Shown: positions 1-7,849, numbered from the stretch's first letter. The stretch: DNA of 64,000 bases from Arcicella rigui (GCF_034929435.1 NZ_JAYFUM010000007.1:124001-188000), one strand, 5' to 3'. The notes: a model not told the origin generated them from the sequence alone. Translations and numbers: made by a program.

Positions 1-2
1 AA

Positions 3-2108
3 ATGGAATTGGATGTGGATAACCTTTCGGATAAATTCAAAGAAAGAAAGGTGATGAAGCAAATTCAAGGAGCAATTGCTAAGTTTGAGAAATTGGCTGG
101 CGAAGACGGAAAAGCTGTAATTCCTACTTTTATTTCAGAGACACTCTCTAAATTTTACTTCCGTGAAAGTCCTTCAAGGAAAAAAGAAATTATTCTTAAA
201 AATAATATCAAAGGGGTTGGTGTAAAAGAAGGTGGTTTTGTGTCGCAATTGGTAGGGGGAAATATTTTTGCCAATTATAATTTCTATGACAATTTTGTCC
301 CTTTCTTGGGCAAAGACATCATTTCACCACTTGGTGAAAACTGGAAAGGTACTTATAAATGGTTCTTGGCAGATACTACCGATGTGGACGGACATATTTG
401 TTATGGCTTAGAATTCGACCCGAAAAATGATAAGGATTTAGTTTTTGTCGGAAAGGCTTATATTGATACTACTTCTTTTGCTTTAGTGCAAATTGATGCC
501 ACTGTTGGGAAAGAAGCCAACATCAACTTTATTGACAAAATAAAAATTTCACAAGAATTAGAACAAACTTCTGAAGGTGCTTGGCTACCAGCTAAAACAC
601 GTTTTTTGATTGATATTGCAGAATTGACCAAAAACTCGGCTGGGATGTTATTGAAAATGTATATTTCCAATAAAGATTTTGTGGTGAATAAACCCAAAGA
701 ATTAAGCTTTTATGATTTGCCCATTGAAGTAGCGGAGGATTCCAAAGAACCCGACCCAAAATTTTGGTTGGAAGCTCGACACGAATCTCTGTCTGCACAA
801 GATATTTTAGCTTCCAAACTGATAGATACTGTTAGAAATGTTCCTATCGTAAAAACCTATGTAGAAATAGCCGAAATTATTGCCAGTGGCTATAAGCGTT
901 TTAATAAGTTTGGTATTGGTCCTTACTTAACGTCATTTGCCCTAAACAAAATGGAAGGCTTACGACTAAGACTCGGTTTTAAAACTTATTCTAATTTTAG
1001 TAAAGACTGGATTTTAAAAGGCTGGTTAGGTTTCGGAACAAAAGACAAAGTATTGAAGTACGGCGGTGAAGTAGATTATATTCTTTCTCGCAGACATTGG
1101 TCGGTATTGGGTATCAAACATAGTTACGACCTCGAACGGCTTGGACTTACCCCCGAACTTATCGGAGACAATAAAATCTTTTATGCTTTTACTCGTTGGG
1201 GAGCTTACACTGGGGCCTTTTATCGCAGAGAAAGTGAAATTTTCCTAAAGACTGAACCTACTAAAGGAATTTCTTTTACTGGGGCTTTTACTACTCGTGC
1301 ATTTGACCCTCTTTTTGAATTTCAGTATAGAACCCACCCAGAAGCTGGAAAAAATTCACCAACTTTAGACTATTATAACGACACCTTCTTTACACTCGAA
1401 GCTCGCTTTGCTAAAAATGAAACTTATATCATGGATGGCAACGAGCGAATTGCTTTGGGAAGTAAGAGAGCTCCAACGCTTACGCTGACTTATCAGCATG
1501 GTATCAAAACCTTAAACGGTAATTTTAATTACGACCGTTTTATGGCCAAAGTATTTCAATCTTTCAGAGTAGGTACGCTTGGACGTTCTGATTATACCAT
1601 TCAAGCAGGTTATATACCCACAAATTTACCTGCACCTTTACTGTTTCCACATTTAGGAAACGAAACCTTTTTCTACAACCGTGCAGCTTTTAACACGATG
1701 CACTATTTTGAATTTGTAAGTGATAAGTATGTATCACTTAATTATAATCACAACTTTGAAGGTTTACTTTTCAATCGTATTCCTGCCATTCGCCAATTAA
1801 AATGGCGTTTGATTGCTTCGGCGAATGTACTCTTTGGTAGCCAAAGAGAGCAAAATAAAGAATTGATGCAAGATGCAATTCCTGTTATTAATCCGAGGCA
1901 CATCAAAGGTGATTTGCAACCAAGATATAGTTTTTCTGGACTTGACCCCAATAAGCCTTTTGTCGAAATCGGATATGGGATAGATAATATCTTTAAGATT
2001 TTCAGGTTACAGGCATTTCATCGCCTTTCGTACCTTGACCATCTTTCGCCTTCTGGAAGAGAACCCAAGCCTTTCGCATTGAAAGCCTCTGTTCATTTCT
2101 CGTTTTAA
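3..2108 (+). CDS. DUF5686 family outer-membrane protein, 5' end cut by window
   Basis: The reading frame is open from the left edge, so the true start lies outside; 701 residues are visible. The sequence matches the DUF5686 family of Bacteroidota, which normally carries an N-terminal carboxypeptidase-regulatory-like domain (missing here because of the cut), a middle domain and a C-terminal outer-membrane beta-barrel. The last 350 residues show alternating aromatic/polar strands and the protein ends in a phenylalanine (HFSF), as expected for a BAM-inserted barrel. Function of the family is unknown; it is presumed to act in the outer membrane. A good hairpin terminator follows about 25 bp after the stop. 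The ATG at position 3 is just an internal methionine. Confidence 0.85.
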   Translation: MELDVDNLSDKFKERKVMKQIQGAIAKFEKLAGEDGKAVIPTFISETLSKFYFRESPSRKKEIILKNNIKGVGVKEGGFVSQLVGGNIFANYNFYDNFVPFLGKDIISPLGENWKGTYKWFLADTTDVDGHICYGLEFDPKNDKDLVFVGKAYIDTTSFALVQIDATVGKEANINFIDKIKISQELEQTSEGAWLPAKTRFLIDIAELTKNSAGMLLKMYISNKDFVVNKPKELSFYDLPIEVAEDSKEPDPKFWLEARHESLSAQDILASKLIDTVRNVPIVKTYVEIAEIIASGYKRFNKFGIGPYLTSFALNKMEGLRLRLGFKTYSNFSKDWILKGWLGFGTKDKVLKYGGEVDYILSRRHWSVLGIKHSYDLERLGLTPELIGDNKIFYAFTRWGAYTGAFYRRESEIFLKTEPTKGISFTGAFTTRAFDPLFEFQYRTHPEAGKNSPTLDYYNDTFFTLEARFAKNETYIMDGNERIALGSKRAPTLTLTYQHGIKTLNGNFNYDRFMAKVFQSFRVGTLGRSDYTIQAGYIPTNLPAPLLFPHLGNETFFYNRAAFNTMHYFEFVSDKYVSLNYNHNFEGLLFNRIPAIRQLKWRLIASANVLFGSQREQNKELMQDAIPVINPRHIKGDLQPRYSFSGLDPNKPFVEIGYGIDNIFKIFRLQAFHRLSYLDHLSPSGREPKPFALKASVHFSF

Positions 2109-2133
2109 GGCGAATTTTAATATAGTTTTACAA

Positions 2134-2178
2134 AATCTCCTGCTTTACAGTGTTTAGCTGTGTAGGGGATTTTTTTTT
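2134..2178. terminator. Bidirectional terminator between DUF5686 gene and peptide array
   Basis: Eight pairs (AATCTCCT with AGGGGATT, one G-T) plus an inner TACAG/CTGTG stem, followed by a run of T on the plus strand and by TTTTG on the minus strand. It lies just after the DUF5686 stop and just after the last minus-strand peptide gene, so it can end both convergent transcripts. Confidence 0.7.
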
Positions 2179-2195
2179 GAATAAGCAAAATACAA

Positions 2196-2315
2196 TTACA
2201 AACGAGTTGGAGGCTGAGTAATGATAGTCACGAAAGCTTGGAAATCATTGTTGACAGTTTTGTTGTTAAGATTTGCAACCGTTTTTTTCGAGATATTCAA
2301 TTTGTTATTTTTCAT
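2196..2315 (-). CDS. RiPP-like precursor peptide, array copy 7 (last)
   Basis: One replacement, Ala20 to Thr, in the leader-like half; the C-terminal half is unchanged. The stop codon is about 18 bp from the bidirectional terminator hairpin, which fits the end of a single seven-gene transcript. Confidence 0.6.
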   Translation of the reverse strand: MKNNKLNISKKTVANLNNKTVNNDFQAFVTIITQPPTRL

Positions 2316-2368
2316 GGTCTTATTTGGAGTTGAATTTGATTGATGATTATTGTTGATAAAGAAAATAC

Positions 2369-2488
2369 TTATAAGCGAGTTGGAGGCTGAGTAATGATAG
2401 TCACGAAAGCTTGGAAATCATTGTTGACAGCTTTGTTGTTAAGGTTTGCAACCGTTTTTTTCGAGATATTCAATTTGTTATTTTTCAT
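2369..2488 (-). CDS. RiPP-like precursor peptide, array copy 6
   Basis: Encodes the same 39 residues as the first copy. All base differences (Asn15 codon and the Arg-Leu tail codons) are silent on this strand. Confidence 0.6.
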   Translation of the reverse strand: MKNNKLNISKKTVANLNNKAVNNDFQAFVTIITQPPTRL

Positions 2489-2541
2489 GGCTTTACTTGG
2501 AGTTGAATTTGATTGATGATTATTGTTGATAAAGAAAATAC

Positions 2542-2661
2542 TTATAAGCGAGTTGGAGGCTGAGTAATGATAGTCACGAAAGCTTGGAAATCGTTGTTGA
2601 CAGCTTTGTTGTTAAGTTTTGCAACCGTTTTTTTCGAGATATTCAATTTGTTATTTTTCAT
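2542..2661 (-). CDS. RiPP-like precursor peptide, array copy 5
   Basis: One replacement relative to the first copy: Asn15 to Lys, giving TVAKLNN, a spelling also common in Bacteroidota leader peptides. One Asn codon differs silently; tail codons CGC TTA TAA. The C-terminal half is unchanged. Confidence 0.6.
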   Translation of the reverse strand: MKNNKLNISKKTVAKLNNKAVNNDFQAFVTIITQPPTRL

Positions 2662-2714
2662 GGCTTTACTTGGAGTTGAATTTGATTGATGATTATTGTT
2701 GATAAAGAAAATAC

Positions 2715-2834
2715 TTATAAGCGAGTTGGAGGCTGAGTAATGATAGTCACGAAAGCTTGGAAATCATTGTTTACAGCTTTGTTGTTAAGGTTTGCAAGCG
2801 TTTTTTTCGAGATATTCAATTTGTTATTTTTCAT
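2715..2834 (-). CDS. RiPP-like precursor peptide, array copy 4
   Basis: One replacement relative to the first copy, Val13 to Leu, plus silent changes (Val21 GTC to GTA, an Asn codon). The tail codons are CGC TTA TAA instead of CGT TTG TAA, encoding the same Arg-Leu-stop. This marks the switch to the second linker class. Confidence 0.6.
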   Translation of the reverse strand: MKNNKLNISKKTLANLNNKAVNNDFQAFVTIITQPPTRL

Positions 2835-2887
2835 GGCTTTATTTGGAGTTGAATTTGATTGATGATTATTGTTGGTTAATGGAGTTC

Positions 2888-3007
2888 TTACAAACGAGTT
2901 GGAGGCTGAGTAATGATAGTCACGAAAGCTTGGAAATCATTGTTGATAGCTTTGTTGTTAAGATTTGCAACCGTTTTTTTCGAGATATTCAATTTGTTAT
3001 TTTTCAT
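2888..3007 (-). CDS. RiPP-like precursor peptide, array copy 3
   Basis: Identical to the first copy except Val21 is Ile (GTC to ATC), a conservative change in the leader-like half. The 18 C-terminal residues are unchanged. Tail codons are CGT TTG TAA. Confidence 0.6.
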   Translation of the reverse strand: MKNNKLNISKKTVANLNNKAINNDFQAFVTIITQPPTRL

Positions 3008-3060
3008 GGCTTTACTTGGAGTTGAATTTGATTGATGATTATTGTTGGTTAATGGAGTTC

Positions 3061-3180
3061 TTACAAACGAGTTGGAGGCTGAGTAATGATAGTCACGAAA
3101 GCTTGGAAATCATTGTTGACAGCTTTGTTATTAAGATTTGCAACCGTTTTTTTCGAAATATTCAATTTGTTATTTTTCAT
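3061..3180 (-). CDS. RiPP-like precursor peptide, array copy 2
   Basis: Same 39-residue peptide as the promoter-proximal copy. Its two base differences from that copy (an Asn codon and the Ile8 codon) are both silent on this strand. It lies 53 bp after the previous gene, with no visible promoter or terminator between, so co-transcription is likely. Confidence 0.6.
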   Translation of the reverse strand: MKNNKLNISKKTVANLNNKAVNNDFQAFVTIITQPPTRL

Positions 3181-3233
3181 GGCTTTATTTGGAGTTGAAT
3201 TTGATTGATGATTATTGTTGGTTAATGGAGTTC

Positions 3234-3353
3234 TTACAAACGAGTTGGAGGCTGAGTAATGATAGTCACGAAAGCTTGGAAATCATTGTTGACAGCTTTG
3301 TTGTTAAGATTTGCAACCGTTTTTTTCGAGATATTCAATTTGTTATTTTTCAT
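3234..3353 (-). CDS. RiPP-like precursor peptide, array copy 1 (promoter-proximal)
   Basis: This is the first gene of the array in the direction of transcription: 39 residues, beginning MKNNKLNISKKTVANLNN and ending TIITQPPTRL. The N-terminal half is Lys/Asn-rich with a KL-x-ISKKTVANLN pattern that resembles leader peptides of Bacteroidota natural-product (class I lanthipeptide-like) precursors; this is recognition by eye, not a search result. The C-terminal half is hydrophobic and Thr/Pro-containing, without Cys and without a Gly-Gly cleavage motif. Its leader DNA (about 50 nt, rich in AACAACAACA) is typical for translated Bacteroidota genes. No modifying enzyme or peptidase-ABC transporter lies next to the array in this window, so a signalling or other secreted peptide is also possible. 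It is divergent from the LytS/LytTR genes. Confidence 0.65.
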   Translation of the reverse strand: MKNNKLNISKKTVANLNNKAVNNDFQAFVTIITQPPTRL

Positions 3354-3405
3354 GGCTTTTTGTCTATTTTTAATGTTGTTGTTGTTTATTCCGTTTTTGA
3401 TGAAC

Positions 3406-3413
3406 CAAAGTTG
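3406..3413 (-). promoter_or_regulatory. Possible -7 box for the peptide array
   Basis: On the minus strand this reads CAACTTTG, one mismatch from TAnnTTTG, about 52 bp upstream of the first peptide ATG. No clear -33 TTG at the usual distance, so the promoter may be weak or activator-dependent; the adjacent LytTR regulator is a candidate. Confidence 0.3.
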
Positions 3414-3513
3414 CGTAAAAAAACGAGCGTATATTTACGGTCTGTTTTAATCATCTTATTATCAGTCTAAAAACCTTTATTCTAAGTTTTAATTTTTTTG
3501 ATAAATGTGTTAT

Positions 3514-3544
3514 TTGCCTATCATTCAATAAGATATATTCTTTG
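3514..3544 (+). promoter_or_regulatory. Putative promoter of the LytS/LytTR operon
   Basis: TTG at 3514-3516, 19 bp spacing, then TATTCTTTG at 3536-3544 (TAnnTTTG with one extra base). Predicted transcription start is near 3551, leaving an A/T-rich leader of about 29 nt before the ATG at 3580. Confidence 0.4.
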
Positions 3545-3579
3545 TGGTGTTAAAATTTTGTTCAATAAATTATTTTAAA

Positions 3580-4704
3580 ATGACTCAAAAACAGAAGATT
3601 CATGTTGGTGTTTGGATATTATATGTGATTTATTACCAAATCAGCTATATAATTGGCTATCTTGATAAGTTCGATGTACCTACCAGTTTTGTTATTTTAG
3701 TGAATTGCTTTTTTTGGATAATTATCTTTTACACTTGTGTTTTATACATCTTTCCACACTTTCTGGCTCAAAAGAAGTACCTGTTGACATTCGCAATATG
3801 TATCTTAAATGTTTCAGTACTAACCATACTTAACCTTAGTGTTTTCGTTTACATTTTCCCGCACCTGTTCGCCAATTTCCCTAAAGTGGACTTCAATCAA
3901 AATGAACTAATTACGCATTTTTGGAATGCACAGATTTATACTATTTATGCTCTTGGATATTATTTTGCTCAGATGTCTATTCAACAGCAAAAAGACATTG
4001 CTCTGAGGGACCGAGAAATTGCCGAACAGAAGATTGCACTTGCAGAAAAGGAAGCGAAAATTGCAAAACAGGAATTGGAAATTGCTATCTTAGCAAAAGA
4101 AAAAGCCTTGGCTGAAATGGCTTTTCTGAGGGCTCAAATCAATCCTCATTTTATGTACAATACGCTTAATATGATTTTTGAGCGTGTAAGAAAAGCCTCA
4201 AGAGAAGCAGGAGATATTGTGATTGCTTTTGCAGAAATGATGAGATACGCCACCAGTACGAAATCACAAGATGATGAAGTGGACTTGCAAGGCGAGATAG
4301 ACTTTGTAAAACAGTATATAGATTTGCATTTGCAGCGTTATCATTACAGGGTTTACATAGATTTTGAGGAGGAGGGAGATTTCAGTTATCATCGAATTGT
4401 GCCGATGATTTTGATAACCATTGTAGAAAATGGTATTAAGCATGGAATTTTTGATGACCCAGAAATTGCCTTTACCATTAATGCAAGTTTAATAGATGAG
4501 TTCTTTGTTTTTACAGCCAAAAACAAAAAGAATCCTTATCCAAATTTTATAAATGATACTGGCCAAACTGGCGTAGGTATTGAAAATATTAAAAAAAGAC
4601 TTTTAACCACATATCCCGCTGAAGCCCATAGCTTAGAAATTATAGACGGAGACGAGGATTATACTGTAATATTTACGATAAATTTTAACCTTCTGAGGAA
4701 ATGA
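3580..4704 (+). CDS. LytS/YehU-type sensor histidine kinase
   Basis: A 374-residue membrane histidine kinase. Four hydrophobic segments lie at about residues 11-28, 36-58, 68-96 and 117-133 (short loops, no periplasmic sensor domain); a Lys/Glu/Ala-rich coiled coil follows at about 133-182. The His_kinase motif QINPHFMYNTLN puts the phospho-accepting His at residue 190, and a HATPase region has ENGIKHG and GVGIENIKKRL motifs. I chose ATG 3580 rather than the upstream GTG 3544 because the likely promoter overlaps 3544 and the DNA before 3580 is a typical leader. The stop overlaps the start of the response regulator (ATGA), so the two are translationally coupled. The signal is unknown. The operon diverges from the peptide array, which suggests, but does not show, a regulatory link. 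Confidence 0.88.
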   Translation: MTQKQKIHVGVWILYVIYYQISYIIGYLDKFDVPTSFVILVNCFFWIIIFYTCVLYIFPHFLAQKKYLLTFAICILNVSVLTILNLSVFVYIFPHLFANFPKVDFNQNELITHFWNAQIYTIYALGYYFAQMSIQQQKDIALRDREIAEQKIALAEKEAKIAKQELEIAILAKEKALAEMAFLRAQINPHFMYNTLNMIFERVRKASREAGDIVIAFAEMMRYATSTKSQDDEVDLQGEIDFVKQYIDLHLQRYHYRVYIDFEEEGDFSYHRIVPMILITIVENGIKHGIFDDPEIAFTINASLIDEFFVFTAKNKKNPYPNFINDTGQTGVGIENIKKRLLTTYPAEAHSLEIIDGDEDYTVIFTINFNLLRK

Positions 4705-5492
4705 TAAATTGCGTTGTTGTAGATGATGAACAATCTGCGTTAGATCTTGTAGTGGATTATATTAATGATACTCCATTTCTTAATTTGGTTGCTTCAACAA
4801 CCAACCCTATGGAAGCTGTGGGTATTTTACAGTCGAAGGAGGTAGATTTAGTATTTGCCGATATTCAAATGCCAAGAATGAATGGCTTGAATTTAGTAAG
4901 CTTGTTCGAGAATAAGGTAAAATTTGTAATGACGACGGGCTATCAAGAGTATGCCCTCAAGAGCTTCGAGTACGGTGTTTTAGATTATTTGGTAAAGCCT
5001 TTTTCATACCAACGTTTTTTGAAGGCTGTCAATAAAATGCCTTTCAATATGACATTGGTGGATGCTCCAAAAAGTATAGAACCTGCCCCAGAATTACCTG
5101 TGAAAAGAGAAGAATTTATCTTTGTAAAAGTAGATGTAAAAGGTAAATTTCATAAAGTACTTTACAAAGATGTGGTGTATATGGAAGCCCAAAAAAGTTA
5201 TGCTTCTATTTATACAAAAGAAGAACGCATCACTACCAATCTTACGCTTTCGGATTTAGAAAAACGTTTGCCTCCTGATAGATTTATGCGTATTCATCGC
5301 TCCTATATTATTTCTACCGAGAAAATTACAGGTATTGAAGGCGACGAAGTAATATTGGATAAAGTAGTAAGAATACCCGTTGGAGATACTTATGCCGACG
5401 AGTTCACCAAAGCCATCGAAGGAAGTATTTATTATAAAGAAAAAGACAGTGCTACTTTAGTATATCGAAAAATTGGTGGAGACCGAAGCTAA
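4701..5492 (+). CDS. LytTR family response regulator
   Basis: 263 residues. The N-terminal receiver domain has the acidic pair Asp8-Asp9, phospho-acceptor Asp54 in FADIQMP and the conserved Lys in LDYLVKPF. The C-terminal LytTR DNA-binding domain occupies about residues 140-240, with the family pattern YMEAQKSYASIYT and RIHRSYIIS. It is the partner of the overlapping LytS-type kinase. LytTR regulators typically bind paired direct repeats upstream of targets; I could not identify such a pair with confidence in the 200-bp region shared with the peptide array. A clean terminator follows the gene. Confidence 0.92.
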   Translation: MINCVVVDDEQSALDLVVDYINDTPFLNLVASTTNPMEAVGILQSKEVDLVFADIQMPRMNGLNLVSLFENKVKFVMTTGYQEYALKSFEYGVLDYLVKPFSYQRFLKAVNKMPFNMTLVDAPKSIEPAPELPVKREEFIFVKVDVKGKFHKVLYKDVVYMEAQKSYASIYTKEERITTNLTLSDLEKRLPPDRFMRIHRSYIISTEKITGIEGDEVILDKVVRIPVGDTYADEFTKAIEGSIYYKEKDSATLVYRKIGGDRS

Positions 5493-5516
5493 GTTCGTGT
5501 TTTAAAACCAGTTCAG

Positions 5517-5552
5517 AAAGCTCTCATATTTAAAAAGTATGAGAGCTTTTTT
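5517..5552 (+). terminator. Terminator of the LytS/LytTR operon
   Basis: AAAGCTCTCATA pairs with TATGAGAGCTTT around a short A-rich loop and is followed by a T run; a textbook rho-independent terminator. Confidence 0.9.
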
Positions 5553-5622
5553 GCCTTTTAGGGAAAAATAAAACATTTAAAAGACCGTATTTGTACAATT
5601 TAAAGAAGTTTTAGAGGCTTTC

Positions 5623-5651
5623 TTGTTTTTATAAATTTTGATATATATTTG
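5623..5651 (+). promoter_or_regulatory. plsY promoter
   Basis: TTG at 5623-5625, 18 bp spacing, TATATTTG at 5644-5651: a full match to the Bacteroidota -33/-7 consensus. Start of transcription is predicted near 5658, about 45 nt before the plsY ATG. Confidence 0.65.
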
Positions 5652-5702
5652 TTTTTAAACATACAGATTTTTCAAATTTATTAACCAATTATTCCTCAAT
5701 CA

Positions 5703-6353
5703 ATGTCCCTAATAGTACTCATAATTGCTTGCACAGTAATGGCATATTTGCTCGGTTCAATCCCAACGGCTCTTTGGTATGGTGAAGCCTACTTTGGATT
5801 AGATATACGAAAACATGGAAGTGGAAATGCAGGTGCAACGAATACTTTTAGGGTTTTAGGCAAAAGAGCAGGTACTATTGTTTTATTGATTGATGCCATC
5901 AAAGGATGGATTGCTACTTCTTTAGCTTTGATGATGTATTACGGTCATTTAATCGACTGGTCAACTTGCCAAAACCTTAAATTACTCTTTGGCTTTGCGG
6001 CAGTGTTAGGTCATGTTTTTCCGATATTTTCTAATTTCAAAGGCGGAAAAGGCGTAGCTACTTTGTTGGGTATGGTAATGTCTGTGCATCCAGAAGCAGC
6101 TTTGGTTTGTATGGTCATCTTCTTTTTGGTTTTTATCTCATTTCATTATGTTTCTTTAGGAGCAATCATCGCTTCATTTTCTTTCCCAATTTTATTATTG
6201 TTGAAAACTTTCGGAAAAGAAAATGATTTAGTCATCGTCTTTGGTTTTATCCTTTTCCTTTTGATTTTGATAACGCACCGCAAAAATGTGGTACGCTTAA
6301 TCAAAGGACAAGAAAACAGAATTTACCTTCGTCCAAAGAAAGAATCCGTATAA
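5703..6353 (+). CDS. plsY: Acyl phosphate:glycerol-3-phosphate acyltransferase
   Basis: PlsY transfers the acyl group from acyl phosphate to glycerol-3-phosphate, the first step of membrane phospholipid synthesis, at the inner membrane. The 216-residue protein has five or so hydrophobic segments and the family signatures GSIPTA, RKHGSGNAGATNTFRVLG (phosphate-binding loop) and GHVFPIFSNFKGGKGVAT. Length is normal. It has its own promoter and terminator and appears monocistronic. Confidence 0.95.
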   Translation: MSLIVLIIACTVMAYLLGSIPTALWYGEAYFGLDIRKHGSGNAGATNTFRVLGKRAGTIVLLIDAIKGWIATSLALMMYYGHLIDWSTCQNLKLLFGFAAVLGHVFPIFSNFKGGKGVATLLGMVMSVHPEAALVCMVIFFLVFISFHYVSLGAIIASFSFPILLLLKTFGKENDLVIVFGFILFLLILITHRKNVVRLIKGQENRIYLRPKKESV

Positions 6354-6376
6354 ATCACCAGAACATATTATATTTG

Positions 6377-6413
6377 TACCTTCTGTTACTCAAGTAGCAG
6401 AAGGTATTTTTTT
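6377..6413 (+). terminator. plsY terminator
   Basis: TACCTTCTG...CAGAAGGTA stem followed by seven T residues, shortly after the plsY stop. Confidence 0.85.
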
Positions 6414-6493
6414 GAATTCATTCCAAGAAAATAATTATCTAAAAGCGAGTCATTGTCTCAGAATGATTCATTTAATACACAATCACAACAATC

Positions 6494-7849
6494 ATGAAAA
6501 CTTATATTGAAGAAAACAAAGAGCGTTTCTTGTCGGAATTGCTTGATTTACTCCGCATTCCTTCGGTAAGTGCTGATAGTAAATACAAAGAAGATGTACG
6601 CAAAGCGGCTGAATTTATCAGTGAAAAAATCCAACTTGCTGGAGCTGACTTTGTAGAAATTTGTGAAACAGCAGGGCATCCAATTGTTTTCGGACAAAAA
6701 ATTATTGATGAGTCGCTTCCAACGGTTTTAGTTTATGGACATTACGATGTACAACCAGCCGACCCTTTGAATCTCTGGCATTCGCCGCCTTTTGAACCCG
6801 TAGTAAAAGACGAAAAAATTTATGCTCGTGGTGCTTGCGACGACAAAGGACAAGTATATATGCACATCAAGGCTTTAGAAACGATGATTGCTACTAATTC
6901 TTTGCCTTGTAATGTGAAATTTATGATTGAAGGCGAAGAAGAAATCGGTTCTGATAACTTAGGCATTTTTGTAAAAGCTAATAAAGAAAGATTACAAGCT
7001 GATGTAATTTTGATTTCGGATACAGCTATCATTGCCAACGATATTCCTTCGATTGACGTAGGTTTGCGTGGGTTGAGCTATTTAGAAGTAGAAGTAACTG
7101 GAGCAAACATAGATTTACATTCGGGCGTGTATGGCGGAGCAGTTGCCAACCCAATCAATGTATTAAGTAAAATGATTGCTTCGTTGCACGACGAAAATAA
7201 TCGTATTACGATTCCTACTTTCTATGACGACGTAGTAGAACTTACAGCCGAAGAAAGAGCAGCGATGGCTCTTACTCCATTTGATTTAGATGCTTACAAA
7301 AAAGGTTTAGACATCGACGACGTAAGAGGCGAAGCAGGTTATACTACTTTAGAAAGAGCGTCTATTCGTCCTACTTTAGATGTAAATGGTATCTGGGGCG
7401 GTTATATTGGCGAAGGAGCAAAAACGGTTTTACCTTCAAAAGCTTCTGCGAAGATTTCGATGAGATTAGTGCCAAATCAGCAGTCGGATAAAATTACGGA
7501 ACTGTTTACTAAACACTTTTTATCAATTGCTCCTGCTGGCGTAAAAGTGAGCGTGCATGCTCATCACGGTGGCGAACCTTACGTTACGCCCACGGACTCG
7601 AAAGAGTACAAAGCCGCTGAAAAAGCAATGGAAGAAAGTTTTGGTAAGAAACCGGTGCCTACTCGTGGCGGAGGAAGTATTCCAATTGTAGCTTTGTTTG
7701 AAAAAGAATTAGGTTTGAAAACAGTTTTGATGGGTTTTGGTTTAGATTCTGATGCCATTCACTCGCCAAACGAGCATTATGGATTGTTTAATTTCTATAA
7801 AGGAATCGAAACTATTCCATTATTTTTCAAATATTACGCAGAATCTTAA
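6494..7849 (+). CDS. M20 family metallodipeptidase
   Basis: 451 residues, the usual length for the ArgE/DapE/CPG2-type di-zinc peptidase family. Metal ligand motifs are present: GHYDVQPADP, RGACDDKGQ, the catalytic pair in IEGEEEIGS, and the late HSPNEHY. A dimerisation (lid) domain separates the two halves, at about residues 190-350. The closest sort is the cytosolic dipeptidase/carnosinase-like subgroup, which hydrolyses dipeptides; the exact substrate cannot be told. No signal peptide. It stands alone, with an inverted repeat in the gap to murQ. Confidence 0.9.
   Translation: MKTYIEENKERFLSELLDLLRIPSVSADSKYKEDVRKAAEFISEKIQLAGADFVEICETAGHPIVFGQKIIDESLPTVLVYGHYDVQPADPLNLWHSPPFEPVVKDEKIYARGACDDKGQVYMHIKALETMIATNSLPCNVKFMIEGEEEIGSDNLGIFVKANKERLQADVILISDTAIIANDIPSIDVGLRGLSYLEVEVTGANIDLHSGVYGGAVANPINVLSKMIASLHDENNRITIPTFYDDVVELTAEERAAMALTPFDLDAYKKGLDIDDVRGEAGYTTLERASIRPTLDVNGIWGGYIGEGAKTVLPSKASAKISMRLVPNQQSDKITELFTKHFLSIAPAGVKVSVHAHHGGEPYVTPTDSKEYKAAEKAMEESFGKKPVPTRGGGSIPIVALFEKELGLKTVLMGFGLDSDAIHSPNEHYGLFNFYKGIETIPLFFKYYAES

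Larger units (their letters stand above)
2193..3358. repeat. Seven 173-bp tandem direct repeats (peptide-gene array)
   Basis: A conserved core word (GAGTTGGAGGCTGAGTAATG) starts at 2204, 2377, 2550, 2723, 2896, 3069 and 3242, i.e. exactly every 173 bp with no indels. The copies differ by only a few substitutions. Two linker classes exist: GATAAAGAAAATACTTATAAGC between copies is seen at about 2355, 2528 and 2701, and a GGTTAATGGAGTTCTTAC type is seen at about 2873, 3046 and 3219. The seventh copy loses similarity at about 3359. Each unit encodes one complete minus-strand peptide (listed separately), with 53 bp between consecutive genes. A recent tandem amplification is inferred. Confidence 0.95.

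Noticed and set aside
2193..3358. CRISPR array
   Set aside because: The whole 173-bp unit is repeated, including the linkers; there are no unique spacers and no cas genes nearby.
6369..6376. TATATTTG as a promoter for the M20 dipeptidase
   Set aside because: It abuts the plsY terminator hairpin, which would fold in the new leader, and no -33 element is seen.
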